Notes: generated from the letters alone by a model not told the origin. Positions 40,231 through 48,923 are shown, numbered from the stretch's first letter. The stretch is 64,000 nt of DNA from Ancylobacter rudongensis (GCF_900100155.1 NZ_FMTP01000003.1:558001-622000), one strand, 5' to 3'. Made by a program: numbers and translations.

Positions 40231-41556
40231 TCAGCCCGCAGGTTCCGCCCGCGGCAACCGGACCCGGACGGCAAGCCCCCCGCACCGGCTCGTGTCCAGC
40301 TCGACACTGCCGCCGTGCCGCTCGACGAGCCGACGGACGATGGTCAGGCCGAGGCCCGTCCCGCCACTGTCGCGATTGCGCGAGGACTCCAGCCGATGAA
40401 ACGGCTCGAAGACGCGCTCGCGCTCCTCGGCGGGGATGCCGGGGCCCTCATCCTCTATGACCAGCACCACAGGCGAGGCGCTCGCATCGATGCGGGCGAA
40501 GGCCCGCTCGCCATAGCGCAGCGCATTGCCGACGAGGTTGGCAATGACGCGCCCGAGCGCCTTGTCGCCCATCGCGACCCATGCCGGGCCGTCCGGCATC
40601 TCGAGGACGAGCCGCGCGTCGTTCTGCTCGGCGCCGTAGCGGCGCAGCGCGGCCGCGACGTCGGCGCAGGCCCGCTCCGTCGGGGCGAAGGATTCCTGCG
40701 CGAAGTCGAGTGTGTCTTCCACCAGCGACTGCATGGCTTCGACATCGGCAATGGCGCCGGCGCGGTGGCGACTCTCCGGCAACATCTCAACGCGCAGGCG
40801 CAGGCGGGTGAGATAGGTACGAAGGTCGTGCGAGATCGCGCCGAGCGTCAGCGTGCGGTTGCGCACCAAGGCGGCGATACGCTCCTGCATCGCGTTCACC
40901 GCGCGGATCAGCGTGCGCAGCTCCGGCGCGCCGCGCTCGGCTATCGTGACCGGGGCGATGTTCTCGCCGACCCTGTCGACCTCGCGGGCGAGGCGCGTGA
41001 TCGGCCGCATCTCGCGCGCGACCGCGACCAGCGCGGCCAGAGCGACAAGGACGCCGAACAGGCCGGCGAAGAAGCCGATCGGCACGCCGAGCAGCCGGAC
41101 CGTGACGCGGTCTTGGATGTCGAGCCAGAGATAGCCGCCCTCGGCCAGTCCGACATAGACGCTGAGCATGTCGCCGCGCCCGTCTTCACTGGGCCCATCG
41201 AGTCGCACGACCACTTGCCGCCCCTGTGCACCCCGCAGCGCCAGTGCCGTCCGGATGGAACGCTCGATACGTCCGATGCCTTTCGTGGGGTCGAGATCGT
41301 CGGGTAGCGCGGGAATGATCGTTGCGGTGCGGCCGTTCTCGCTGAAGGCCTCCAGCAAAGCAGGCCGGAGATCGGCCGGCACCTTGTCGACCAGTAGGAC
41401 CATAGACGCGATCTGCCGCGGCAGCGAAGGCGGCGCCTCGCCGAGAGCCGGGCGCCCCTCGCCCGCGCCGAAATAGAAGGCCAGCGCCACCAGCTGGATG
41501 GCGAAAAATGCCACCGCGACGATCAGGATGATGCGGGCGAGCAGGCCGAGACGCAT
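40231..41556 (-). CDS. Sensor histidine kinase with altered H-box
   Basis: 441 residues with two membrane helices (~8-28 and ~165-187), a periplasmic sensor between them, a HAMP linker, and a kinase core: H-box ISHDLRTYLTRLRLRVEML, N-box RVIANLVGNALRYG, G1 IEDEGPGIP, G2 GGTGLGLTI. The proline nearly always found five residues after the phospho-accepting His (HDLRTPL) is Tyr here. The regulator gene ends 11 bp before this start, so the two form an operon. The signal may be envelope stress, given the Spy-like gene downstream. Confidence 0.93.
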   Translation of the reverse strand: MRLGLLARIILIVAVAFFAIQLVALAFYFGAGEGRPALGEAPPSLPRQIASMVLLVDKVPADLRPALLEAFSENGRTATIIPALPDDLDPTKGIGRIERSIRTALALRGAQGRQVVVRLDGPSEDGRGDMLSVYVGLAEGGYLWLDIQDRVTVRLLGVPIGFFAGLFGVLVALAALVAVAREMRPITRLAREVDRVGENIAPVTIAERGAPELRTLIRAVNAMQERIAALVRNRTLTLGAISHDLRTYLTRLRLRVEMLPESRHRAGAIADVEAMQSLVEDTLDFAQESFAPTERACADVAAALRRYGAEQNDARLVLEMPDGPAWVAMGDKALGRVIANLVGNALRYGERAFARIDASASPVVLVIEDEGPGIPAEERERVFEPFHRLESSRNRDSGGTGLGLTIVRRLVERHGGSVELDTSRCGGLAVRVRLPRAEPAG

Positions 41557-41567
41557 GTCAATTCGCC

Positions 41568-42287
41568 TCAGACCTCGTGCACGTCAGCCGAGAACAGGTA
41601 GCCGACATTTCGCACGGTGGTAATCGGTTGCTCGGCCTCGCCGAGGCCGCGGGCCAGCTTGCTGCGCAGCCGCGACACGGTGACGTCGATGGTTCGGTCG
41701 AACGGGTCGCCACCGGCGCGCCCGCGTGTCCAGTCCAGCAACTGGTCGCGCGAGAGCACGCGGCCGGGCCGTTCGAGGAAACAGGTCAGCAGGTCGAACT
41801 CGGCCGTGGTAAGCAGGACACGCTGGCCGCTCTCGTCCGCCACCGTGCGTGCGTCGAGATCGGCGATCAGCCCCGCGAAACGCCGCCGCCGCCTCTCCGG
41901 CACACCCGCGGACAGGGGACCCGACGCGCGGCGCAGCAAGGCGCGGATGCGCGCCAGCAATTCGCGCGGGTTGAACGGCTTGCCGAGATAATCGTCGGCG
42001 CCAATCTCCAGCCCGACGATGCGGTCGATGTCGTCATGCTTGGCCGTGAGCATGAGGATCGGTACCCGGCTTCTGGTCCTGAGCCGCCGGCAGATCGACA
42101 ACCCATCCTCGCCGGGCAGCATGATGTCGAGGATGACGATGTCGGGCATGCCGCGCGCCAGCGCCCGGTCCATCAGGACGCTGCTGCCGACCGCTTCGAC
42201 GTCATAGCCCTCGCCGCCGAGGAAATCGACGAGCAGGCTGCGAATGTCGCGGTCGTCCTCGACCAGAAGCACTCTTGCGGCTGTCAT
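41568..42287 (-). CDS. OmpR-family response regulator
   Basis: 239 residues from the ATG at 42287. The upstream open frame lies in the promoter region. The receiver domain has RVLLVEDDRDIRSLLVDFL, the phospho-acceptor Asp in DIVILDIMLPGEDGL, Thr in ILMLTAKHDD and Lys in DDYLGKPFNP. The winged helix contains LLTTAEFDLLTCFLERPGRVLSRDQLLDWTRG and DRTIDVTVSRLRSKL. It is the partner of the kinase downstream. It is divergent from the Cys-rich protein and ABC exporter genes, which are candidate targets. An 8-mer GATACAAA occurs in that divergent region and again before the Spy-like gene. Confidence 0.94.
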   Translation of the reverse strand: MTAARVLLVEDDRDIRSLLVDFLGGEGYDVEAVGSSVLMDRALARGMPDIVILDIMLPGEDGLSICRRLRTRSRVPILMLTAKHDDIDRIVGLEIGADDYLGKPFNPRELLARIRALLRRASGPLSAGVPERRRRRFAGLIADLDARTVADESGQRVLLTTAEFDLLTCFLERPGRVLSRDQLLDWTRGRAGGDPFDRTIDVTVSRLRSKLARGLGEAEQPITTVRNVGYLFSADVHEV

Positions 42288-42339
42288 GGCGCTGGCATGA
42301 CAGCGACGACGGAGCCGCGCAAGCCATCCCCACGGCGTC

Positions 42340-42347
42340 GATACAAA
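42340..42347. promoter_or_regulatory. GATACAAA element in the divergent region, repeated at 40225-40232
   Basis: GATACAAA here (plus strand) and as its reverse complement TTTGTATC at 40225-40232, upstream of the Spy-like gene. Both lie where the local response regulator could act. An 8-mer can recur by chance, so confidence is low. Confidence 0.3.
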
Positions 42348-42548
42348 CTGCAACAAAAAGCCCCGGCGCGGAGACACGACCGCAAAACCTCGGGTCGATA
42401 TTCGCTTCCGTCGCCGTGCGCAGCACACCCGTTCCCGGCGGCATGGCAGGCGCGAACCTGCCCGCCATGGAGCCTGTCGCGGTCGGCCGGCCCCCTGCCG
42501 GGCGGGCTCCATGGTTCTGCGTCCCAACCCGCTAAAGGAGCCGACCTC

Positions 42549-42821
42549 ATGGATCGTGCGTTCTTCCTTCGCGCCGGCCTCGTGCTGGCTTTCGCCACCC
42601 TGCTCGGCGCCGCCTTTTCCGGAGCCGCCACAGCACAGAATATCTCGCGTGCCCAGGCACAGGCTATCCGTGCCGCCTGCGAGGCGGACATCCGCGCCAC
42701 CTGCCCCGGCGTGCAGCCGGGCGGCGGGCGCATCCTTCAGTGCATCAAGGCCAATCCCGACAAGATTTCCCAGCCCTGCAAGGAGGCTCTCGTCGCCGCC
42801 AAGGCTACCCCCGCCCCGTGA
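42549..42821 (+). CDS. Small secreted cysteine-rich repeat protein
   Basis: 90 residues from the ATG at 42549, preceded by AAGGAG. A signal peptide (MDRAFFLRAGLVLAFATLLGAAFSGAATA) is followed by one ~45-residue Cys-rich unit (AIRAACEADIRATCPGVQPGGGRILQCIKANPDKISQPC) with four cysteines. It resembles the cysteine-rich GLG1-type repeat seen in short proteobacterial periplasmic proteins. The cysteines probably form two disulfides in the periplasm. The function is unknown. The exporter adaptor gene follows 37 bp later, so it is likely part of that operon. Confidence 0.85.
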   Translation: MDRAFFLRAGLVLAFATLLGAAFSGAATAQNISRAQAQAIRAACEADIRATCPGVQPGGGRILQCIKANPDKISQPCKEALVAAKATPAP

Positions 42822-42858
42822 CCCGCCCTCGGCCGCCCTTCACCCGGATGCCCTTGTC

Positions 42859-44061
42859 ATGAACGTCCAGCCGGGCCTCGACCCGTTCTTGTCGCTGGAG
42901 GCCCCCCTCCCGCGCCCGCGTCGTCGCCATGGGTTTCGGCTGACCGTCCTCGCGGCGGTGGTTCTGGGGATCGGATTCGTCGGCCTGCGCTATCTCTATC
43001 CGCATGGGGTCGAGGGTGAGATTCTGCGCCCAGGCATGCTGGATGTGGAGCTTCAGGGGCCCGGCACATTGGCGGCCTTGACCGAGGCCAGCGTCGCAAG
43101 TCGCATCCAGGCCCGCATCAAGGAACTCGCCGTCGACCGCAATGACGTGGTCGGCAAGGGCGAGATACTCGCCCGCCTCGCCTTCGATGACCTCAGCGGC
43201 GAGGTTGAGGCCGCCGAGGCGAGCGCCCATGCCGCCGAGCGCGGGGTGGGCGCCGCACAAGCCGAGCGCGACCGCGCCGTCGCGACGCTGGAACAAGCGC
43301 GCGCGACGCACGAACGGCAGGTCGCGCTGCTCGCCAAGGGTGTCTCCAGCGCGGCCGGGCTCGAAGACGCGCTCGCCGCCCGCCGTCAGGCCGAAGCCGA
43401 CGTTGCACGCGCAGGCCGCGCCATCGAGCAGGCCGAGGCCGAGCACGATGCCGCGAACGCGCGCATAGCCGTTGCCCGCGTCCAGCTCGACGATAGCGTG
43501 CTGCGCGCGCCGATTTCCGGCGTGGTGGTGTCGCGCACGCGTCATGTCGGCGACGTGCTGGCGCCGGGCAGCGAGCTGCTCCACCTCGTCGATCCCGCAA
43601 GTCTTGTGCTGACCGCGCGACTGGACGAGAGCGCCATATCCGCTATCCGGCCGGGACAGGCGGCGGAGATCACCTTCACTCGCGCCGAGGGCACCATTCG
43701 CGGCCACGTCCTCAGGCTCGGGCGGGAGGTCGACCGAGAGACGAGGGAGTTCGAGATCGACATCGCGCTCGATACGATTCCCGCCAACTGGGCGCTCGGC
43801 CAACGCGCCATGGCGCGCATCATCATCGAGCGGCGCGGGCCGCTGCTGACCGTGCCAACGTCGTTTCTTGTCTGGCGCGACGGGCGCCCCGGCGTATGGG
43901 TCGCGTCCCGCGGCCGCGCGCGATGGCGCGAAGTGACGCTGGGCGATGCCGGCGCGCGGCGCGTCGAGATCCGGGGCGGCCTCGATGCCGGCCAGGAGAT
44001 CCTCAAACCTGACGACCTCTACCCGTTCATGCGCGTGCGCCTCGCCGGAGCGGCCTCGTGA
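42859..44061 (+). CDS. Periplasmic adaptor (HlyD/MacA-type) of an ABC exporter
   Basis: 400 residues from the ATG at 42859. One N-terminal membrane helix (LTVLAAVVLGIGFVGLRYL), a split biotinyl-lipoyl domain (VASRIQARIKELAVDRNDVVGKGEILARL and LRAPISGVVVSRTRHVGDVLAPG) around a long alpha-helical hairpin rich in Ala/Glu (~115-215), then beta-barrel and membrane-proximal domains. It links the inner-membrane FtsX-type permease to an outer-membrane channel. Its stop overlaps the permease GTG start (GTGA). The gene set matches MacAB or DevBCA systems. The substrate is unknown. Confidence 0.92.
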   Translation: MNVQPGLDPFLSLEAPLPRPRRRHGFRLTVLAAVVLGIGFVGLRYLYPHGVEGEILRPGMLDVELQGPGTLAALTEASVASRIQARIKELAVDRNDVVGKGEILARLAFDDLSGEVEAAEASAHAAERGVGAAQAERDRAVATLEQARATHERQVALLAKGVSSAAGLEDALAARRQAEADVARAGRAIEQAEAEHDAANARIAVARVQLDDSVLRAPISGVVVSRTRHVGDVLAPGSELLHLVDPASLVLTARLDESAISAIRPGQAAEITFTRAEGTIRGHVLRLGREVDRETREFEIDIALDTIPANWALGQRAMARIIIERRGPLLTVPTSFLVWRDGRPGVWVASRGRARWREVTLGDAGARRVEIRGGLDAGQEILKPDDLYPFMRVRLAGAAS

Positions 44062-45221
44062 ATCTGGCGCTGAAAGATACGCTCCACGCACCTGCCCGCT
44101 TCGCGCTTACCACTCTCGGCGTCGCCTTCCTCGTCATGGCGGTGATCGGCATGATCGGCCTCTATCGCGGCATCGTCGAAGATGCGCTCCTCATCATCGA
44201 CCGGATCGATGCTGATCTCTGGGTCGTGCAAGGCGAGCGCGCCGGTCCTTTTGCCGAAGGTTCCGCCGTGGCGGCCGACATGGACCGGCGGGTCGAGGGC
44301 GTGCCCGGTGTCGCGGATGTGCGGCGCTTCACCCAGTTCAGCCAGCAGTTCAGCTTCGCCGGTGCCCCGCGCCGCGCCACCGTGACAGGTGTCGACGTGC
44401 CGCGCGACAATGGACGCTGGCTGTCGCTCGCCGAAGGCCGCTGGCTCGGCGGCAGCCGCTATGAGGCCGTGGCAGATGCAAGCACCGGCCTGAAGGTCGA
44501 CGACCGGATACAGCTTGCGCGCGATGTCTATACGGTTGTCGGCCTCACGCGGCGCATGGTCGATTCGGCCGGCGACGGACTGCTTTTCGTCGGTATCAAT
44601 GACGCGGCTGTCATCGCCCGACGCCGCACATCGGAAGAGATCCATCTCGCGCGCGCCGCCGGGACCGGCGCTGGCGTCGTGAGCGCAGACGCAAGCTCGG
44701 TAGCGCAGGACAGCAAGATCTCCGCTGTGCTCGTCCGGCTCGATCCCGCCGCCGACACCGCGCGCGTGATCGCCACCCTTCAGCGCTGGGGCGACGTGCG
44801 GGTCATGACCACGGGCGAGCAGCGTGACCTGATGCTCAATGCCAGGCTCTGGAAGCTGCGCCTCCAGATACTGACCTTCACCGGGATGATCCTTGTCATC
44901 ACCGCCATCGTGGTGTCGCTCATCGTCTACACCATGACAATCGAGAAGCTGCACGTGATCGCTCTGCTCAAGCTGATGGGCGCGCGCGAGAGCGTCGTGG
45001 TCCGTCTCATCGGCCAGCAGGCCGCACTCATCGGCATCGCCGGCTACGCACTTGCCGTTGCTCTGGCCTGGATGATCTTCCCGTTCTTCCCGCGCCGCGT
45101 GGTGATGCTGCCGCCGGATCTCGCCCAGATCGCGCTCGCCCTCGCCCTTGTCTGCGCCGCCGCGGCATGGGTCGGCATTACCCGCGCCTCGCGGGTCGAG
45201 GCGCGCGAGGTGTTGTCGTGA
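44058..45221 (+). CDS. FtsX/MacB/DevC-type ABC permease
   Basis: 387 residues from a GTG at 44058 overlapping the adaptor stop. One N-terminal helix (FALTTLGVAFLVMAVIGMIGLYRGI), a large periplasmic domain (~45-270), and three C-terminal helices (LTFTGMILVITAIVVSLIVYTMT; LIGIAGYALAVALAWMIF; LALALVCAAAAWVGI) are typical of FtsX-fold permeases. The IEKLHVIALLKLMGARESVVVRLI loop is the conserved coupling helix for the ATPase. It should work mechanically with the adaptor and ATPase to move a periplasmic or membrane substrate outward. GTGA overlaps at both ends show tight translational coupling. Confidence 0.93.
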   Translation: MNLALKDTLHAPARFALTTLGVAFLVMAVIGMIGLYRGIVEDALLIIDRIDADLWVVQGERAGPFAEGSAVAADMDRRVEGVPGVADVRRFTQFSQQFSFAGAPRRATVTGVDVPRDNGRWLSLAEGRWLGGSRYEAVADASTGLKVDDRIQLARDVYTVVGLTRRMVDSAGDGLLFVGINDAAVIARRRTSEEIHLARAAGTGAGVVSADASSVAQDSKISAVLVRLDPAADTARVIATLQRWGDVRVMTTGEQRDLMLNARLWKLRLQILTFTGMILVITAIVVSLIVYTMTIEKLHVIALLKLMGARESVVVRLIGQQAALIGIAGYALAVALAWMIFPFFPRRVVMLPPDLAQIALALALVCAAAAWVGITRASRVEAREVLS

Positions 45222-45919
45222 GCGGCGCGCCCGTGCTTTCGGTGCGCTCGCTCACGCGCCACTACGCCACCGGTGCCGGCCTGGTACGCGCGCTCGACGG
45301 CGTCTCGCTCGACGTTGCCGCTGGCGAGCTGGTCGGCATCTTCGGGCCAAGTGGCTCAGGCAAAAGCACCTTCCTCATGCTGGCCGGGCTTCTGGAGAAT
45401 CCGACCTCCGGTGAGGTCTGGCTGGCGGGTGAAAGGGTCTCCCATGCCGGGGCCGACCTCGACGCGCTGCGCGAGATCCGCCGCAAGCGCATCGGCTTCG
45501 TGTTCCAGAAGGCGAATCTGATCCCCTTCCTCTCTGCGGTGGAGAATGTCGCGCTGGGCCTCGAAATCGCGGATGTCACCCCAGCCGACGCCCGCGTGCA
45601 TGGCCGGCGGCTGCTCGCTGCGCTGGACCTCGCGCACCGTGCCGACAGCCTGCCGGCGAAACTGTCGGGTGGCGAGCAGCAACGTGTGGCGGTGGCGCGA
45701 GCGCTTGCCAATGCGCCGCCGCTCATCCTCGCCGACGAGCCCACGGCAGCGCTGGACCGCGTGCGTGGCCGTCAGGTGATGGAGATCTTCCGCCGCATCG
45801 CCGCGACGCGCGGGGCGGCGGTGGTGGTGATTACCCATGATCCGCGCTCGACCAACCTGTTCGACCGCATCGTTCACTTCGAAGACGGGCGGGTGTGCGA
45901 ACGACCTCAAATCTACTAG
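45218..45919 (+). CDS. ABC exporter ATPase (MacB/LolD type); stop codon completed by an IS
   Basis: 233 residues from a GTG at 45218 that overlaps the permease stop. An earlier ATG would lie inside the permease gene. Walker A is FGPSGSGKST, the Q-loop FVFQKANLIPFLSAVENV, the signature LSGGEQQRVAVARAL, Walker B LILADEPTAALDRVRG (Arg-Val replacing the usual Asp-x), and the switch His is in VVVITHDPRS. The TAG stop (45917-45919) consists of a target TA plus the first base of the IS. Without the IS the codon would be TAA, so protein length is unchanged. Confidence 0.94.
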   Translation: MSGAPVLSVRSLTRHYATGAGLVRALDGVSLDVAAGELVGIFGPSGSGKSTFLMLAGLLENPTSGEVWLAGERVSHAGADLDALREIRRKRIGFVFQKANLIPFLSAVENVALGLEIADVTPADARVHGRRLLAALDLAHRADSLPAKLSGGEQQRVAVARALANAPPLILADEPTAALDRVRGRQVMEIFRRIAATRGAAVVVITHDPRSTNLFDRIVHFEDGRVCERPQIY

Positions 45920-46696
45920 GCGGTGTTGACAAAAGTCGGCATCCATAGCTTTGCGGCGGCGAGGACCAGGAATCCGAGCAAAGAAACGGCGGTCTTGTCG
46001 TATCGGGTGGCGATGCGGCGGAACTGCTTGAGCTTGTTGAACATACGCTCGACCCGGTTCCTGTCCTTGTAGGCGCGGAAGTCGCAGGCGATGGCATCTC
46101 TGCGGTTAGCCTTGGGTGAGATGACCGGCAGAATTCCCTGGAGCAGCAGGCTGACGCGGACGTCGTCGCTGTCATAGCCCTTGTCGGCCAGCATCAGCCT
46201 GGGCCTGGCGACAGGCAAAGCGATAGGTCGTCGACGGCCTTGTAGTCGGAGGCTTCGCCGCCGGTGAGGACGAAGCCGAGAGGGCGTCCCTGACCGTCTG
46301 CGCGGGCGTGGATTTTGCTCGTAAAGCCGCCGCGGCTTCGACCAGAACCTTCCTTATGAGTTCCCCTTTTTGCGCCCGCTGCCTGAGAGTGGCCGCGCAC
46401 CATGGTGCTGTCGATCATATGCTGCCAGTCGTCGGTGAGCCCAAGCTCGACCAACGTTTCCAGCAAGGCGTCCCACACCCCTTGCTCGGCCCAGCGACGG
46501 AACGGACATAGACCGAGTTCCACTTGTCATAGCGTTCGTGCATGTCGCGCCAGGGGCAGCCGACCCGAAGCACGTAGAGCATTCCGTTCAGAAAACGGCG
46601 ATTGTCCAGGGCCGGCCGGGACCATCGGCCACGCTCGGCCGGCAACAACGCCCCAACCACAACCCATTCATCATCCGTCAGATCGCTCCGAGCCAA
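45916..46696 (-). pseudogene. IS5-family (IS427-like) transposase, broken into three frames
   Basis: Read across frames, the protein is a full IS5-type DDE transposase: MARSDLTDDEWVVVGALLPA with PWRDMHERYDKWNSVY (46415-46696); FRRWAEQGVWDALLETLVEL, MIDSTMVRGHSQAAG, and GGFTSKIHARADGQGRP (46194-46523); and LMLADKGYDSDDVR with YKDRNRVERMFNKLKQFRRIATRYDK (45916-46218). Frame change 1 could be a -1 shift as in some relatives, but its site (CCGTTCC) is not slippery. Change 2, near 46205-46220, looks like a one-base loss. The copy is therefore probably inactive. The start is TTG at 46696 behind GGAGG. Confidence 0.85.
45919..45935. repeat. Left terminal inverted repeat of the IS
   Basis: GGCGGTGTTGACAAAAG, matching the inverted right end (46752-46768) at 16 of 17 positions. 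Confidence 0.9.
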
Positions 46697-46751
46697 ACCT
46701 GCCTCCTCTGGACGGAGGCCTTCAATCGGTCAGACAGCGATTTGAGAATCC

Positions 46752-46768
46752 CTTTTGTCAACACGGCC
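46752..46768. repeat. Right terminal inverted repeat of the IS
   Basis: CTTTTGTCAACACGGCC, reverse complement of the left end with one mismatch at the fourth base. It is followed directly by TA. Confidence 0.9.
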
Positions 46769-46875
46769 TAAGTCGTGACAGGCTGGGGGTAGGTTCGCGG
46801 GCTTTGAACCGTGTAACCTTCACCGAGGGCTGTACGTAAAATAGCAGATCAGCGTCTCGCAAACTCATAGGCGCT

Positions 46876-48162
46876 CTAATTCATCCGATCCGGCGTGGCG
46901 GGCGCGCCTCTGGGGATTTCCAGCGTCACGCCGAGCCCGCCGCGTGTGCCCAATGCCGCCGTAACGCGGCCACCGTGCTTGCCGATCGCCTGTTTGGTGA
47001 TAGCCAAGCCGAGGCCATAGCCGTCGTGAGCAACAGCATCACTTCCACGCATGAATGGCTGGAATATTCTTTCGATATCATGCGCTTGCACACCCGGCCC
47101 CTCATCCGCGACCGTCACATGGAGCGTCTCTCCGATGATCCGGGAGCGAATGTAGACATGGGAGTTGTCAGGGGAGTGCTTCAGAGCATTCCGAATGACG
47201 TTCTCCAGTGCGCGATAGATCAGCTCTCCGTCCACTTGGGCGACAAACGTCGCGGCACCCTCATGCGCGACCGATATTCCGCGCGCCTGGCCCTCGAATG
47301 ACGCGTCATCCACGATTTCGTTGACGAGATCGATGACATCGAGGGTCTGCGCCACGACGTTGTCGACGCGGCCGGACAACCTGGCGAGGGTGAGAATCTC
47401 GCCGACCAGCCCGTCAATACGCTCGATCTCGCGATCCATACGGCCCAGCAATGTCTCGAGCCGTGACGGATTCTGCCTGAGCACGCCGATGGCGGCCTGG
47501 AGGCGGGACAAGGGCGAACGAAGCTCGTGAGAGACGTCGTGAAAAAGCCGCTGCTGAACCTCCTGCAACTCCTGCAGGCGCCCGGCACTGGTATCGAAAT
47601 CGTGGGCGAGAGCCGCCACTTCGTCCTTCCGGCCACCCATCTTGTCACCAATGCGGACGTCGAACTGGCCGTGGGCGAGGGCACTCAGGCCGTGGCGGAG
47701 ATGGGCGACGGGACGAATGAGATAGCGCGCCAGTGCGAAAGCGGCCACGGCGCTGGCGATCAAGGCGGAAGCCCAAGGCAGCAGCGTCGGCCAGGTTCCC
47801 TCGATGACGCCGGGATCCTGGGCAATCAGCGTCACGCGATGGCATGTATCGCCGATGATGACGTTGCGCACATGCGCGCTATCACCCTCCGCGCAGTCGG
47901 CCGGTGTAACGCTGTCGGAGATCGACAGCTCGACAGGCTGCGCCAGCGTTGCGGTGGCACGTGCGTAGGCCTTGGCGGCCTCCATTCCCTGCTGCTCCAG
48001 CAGCCGCGCCGCGACATCGAGCGCGATGACCCGCTGCTGGCGCACCAGTTCCTGTGAGAATGGAACCGCGTCGAGCAGGCTGCTGATGACAAACAACCCT
48101 CCGATCGAGGCCGCGAGCGTCAGCCAGATGATGGAGAAGAACTTCCAGAACAAGCGGCGCAT
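46876..48162 (-). CDS. CpxA-like sensor histidine kinase
   Basis: 428 residues from the ATG at 48162; the frame stays open far upstream but overlaps the regulator. Membrane helices at ~6-28 and ~150-170 flank a periplasmic sensor with two cysteines (DCAEGD, DTCHRV). Then HAMP (LIRPVAHLRHGLSALAHGQFDVRIG), H-box VSHELRSPLSRLQAAI, N-box ALENVIRNALKHS, G1 ADEGPGV and G2 DGYGLGLAI. HELRSPLSRL is the form typical of CpxA. The start overlaps the regulator stop by one base (TGATG). An RND pump operon lies divergently across the regulator gene and is the likely target. Confidence 0.93.
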   Translation of the reverse strand: MRRLFWKFFSIIWLTLAASIGGLFVISSLLDAVPFSQELVRQQRVIALDVAARLLEQQGMEAAKAYARATATLAQPVELSISDSVTPADCAEGDSAHVRNVIIGDTCHRVTLIAQDPGVIEGTWPTLLPWASALIASAVAAFALARYLIRPVAHLRHGLSALAHGQFDVRIGDKMGGRKDEVAALAHDFDTSAGRLQELQEVQQRLFHDVSHELRSPLSRLQAAIGVLRQNPSRLETLLGRMDREIERIDGLVGEILTLARLSGRVDNVVAQTLDVIDLVNEIVDDASFEGQARGISVAHEGAATFVAQVDGELIYRALENVIRNALKHSPDNSHVYIRSRIIGETLHVTVADEGPGVQAHDIERIFQPFMRGSDAVAHDGYGLGLAITKQAIGKHGGRVTAALGTRGGLGVTLEIPRGAPATPDRMN

Positions 48163-48851
48163 CAGCGATCCTGCAGGAGCTGGTAGCCGTGACCTCGCAC
48201 GGACTGGATCCAGGACTGGCCGTCCTCCCGCATGCCGAGCTTTTGGCGGATGCTGCTCAGGTGCACGTCGATGCGCCGGTCGAACGGCGTCAGCGGCCGG
48301 CCCAAAGCGTGCTTTGAGATGTCCTGCTTGGAAACGAGCTGGCCTGCGTGGCGGGCAAGCACTTCGAGAAGGCTGAATTCCGTCCCGGTCAACTCGAGAG
48401 GGCGGCCGCGCCAATCCGCTGTCCGTGTCCCGGGGTGCATGATGAGTTCGCCTGCGCGGAGCGAATCCTGCGGTGTCGCCGCGCTCGCGGAACCCGAACG
48501 GCGCAGTATTGCCTTCAGCCGCGCCACCAGTTCGCCGGGCGAGCACGGCTTCGACACATAGTCGTCGGCACCGAGATTGAGCCCGGCAATGCGATCGACA
48601 TCGTCGCCCTTGGCCGTCAGCATCAAAACCGGGACTTGGCTCAGCCGCCGGATCCGCTGCAGCACGTCGATCCCGTTCATGTCCGGCATCATGATGTCGA
48701 GGACGATGATATCGATGCTGTTCGCGGCAGCTTGCGCGATCGCGGCGCGCCCATCGCTGGTCGCCGTGACCTCGAAGCCCTCCTCGGCAAGATATTCCTG
48801 CAGGAGCGTGGTGAGATCGACGTCGTCGTCGATGAGAAGGACCTTGGTCAT
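48162..48851 (-). CDS. CpxR-like OmpR-family response regulator
   Basis: 229 residues. Receiver: KVLLIDDDVDLTTLLQEYL, phospho-acceptor in DIIVLDIMMPDMNGI, Thr in VLMLTAKGDD, Lys in DDYVSKPCSP (Cys where Phe is usual). Winged helix: LELTGTEFSLLEVLARHAGQLVSKQDISKHALGRPLTPFDRRIDVHLSSIRQKL, a close match to CpxR. Coupled to the CpxA-like kinase downstream. It is divergent from the RND pump genes, with a 148-bp promoter region carrying a direct repeat that is a candidate binding site. It probably controls pump expression in response to envelope stress or toxic compounds. Confidence 0.94.
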   Translation of the reverse strand: MTKVLLIDDDVDLTTLLQEYLAEEGFEVTATSDGRAAIAQAAANSIDIIVLDIMMPDMNGIDVLQRIRRLSQVPVLMLTAKGDDVDRIAGLNLGADDYVSKPCSPGELVARLKAILRRSGSASAATPQDSLRAGELIMHPGTRTADWRGRPLELTGTEFSLLEVLARHAGQLVSKQDISKHALGRPLTPFDRRIDVHLSSIRQKLGMREDGQSWIQSVRGHGYQLLQDR

Positions 48852-48923
48852 CGGATGAGTCCGTCATTCAGTCAGGCAAGAGCCATACAGAAAAATGACG
48901 GGCAGGCACTGGATTTTACCCAT

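Larger units (their letters stand above)
45919..46768. mobile_element. IS5-family insertion sequence, 850 bp, TA target
   Basis: The ends are 17-bp inverted repeats beginning GGCGGTGTTGACAAAAG (left, 45919-45935) and, inverted, GGCCGTGTTGACAAAAG (right, 46752-46768), with one mismatch. TA flanks both sides (45917-45918 and 46769-46770), consistent with a TA duplication. The size and split transposase fit the IS427 group. The insertion point is inside the stop codon of the ABC exporter ATPase. Confidence 0.9.

Noticed and set aside
42859-45919. Calling the exporter macAB or devBCA by name
   Set aside because: The three genes fit either type and no sequence feature decides between them, so no gene symbols were given.
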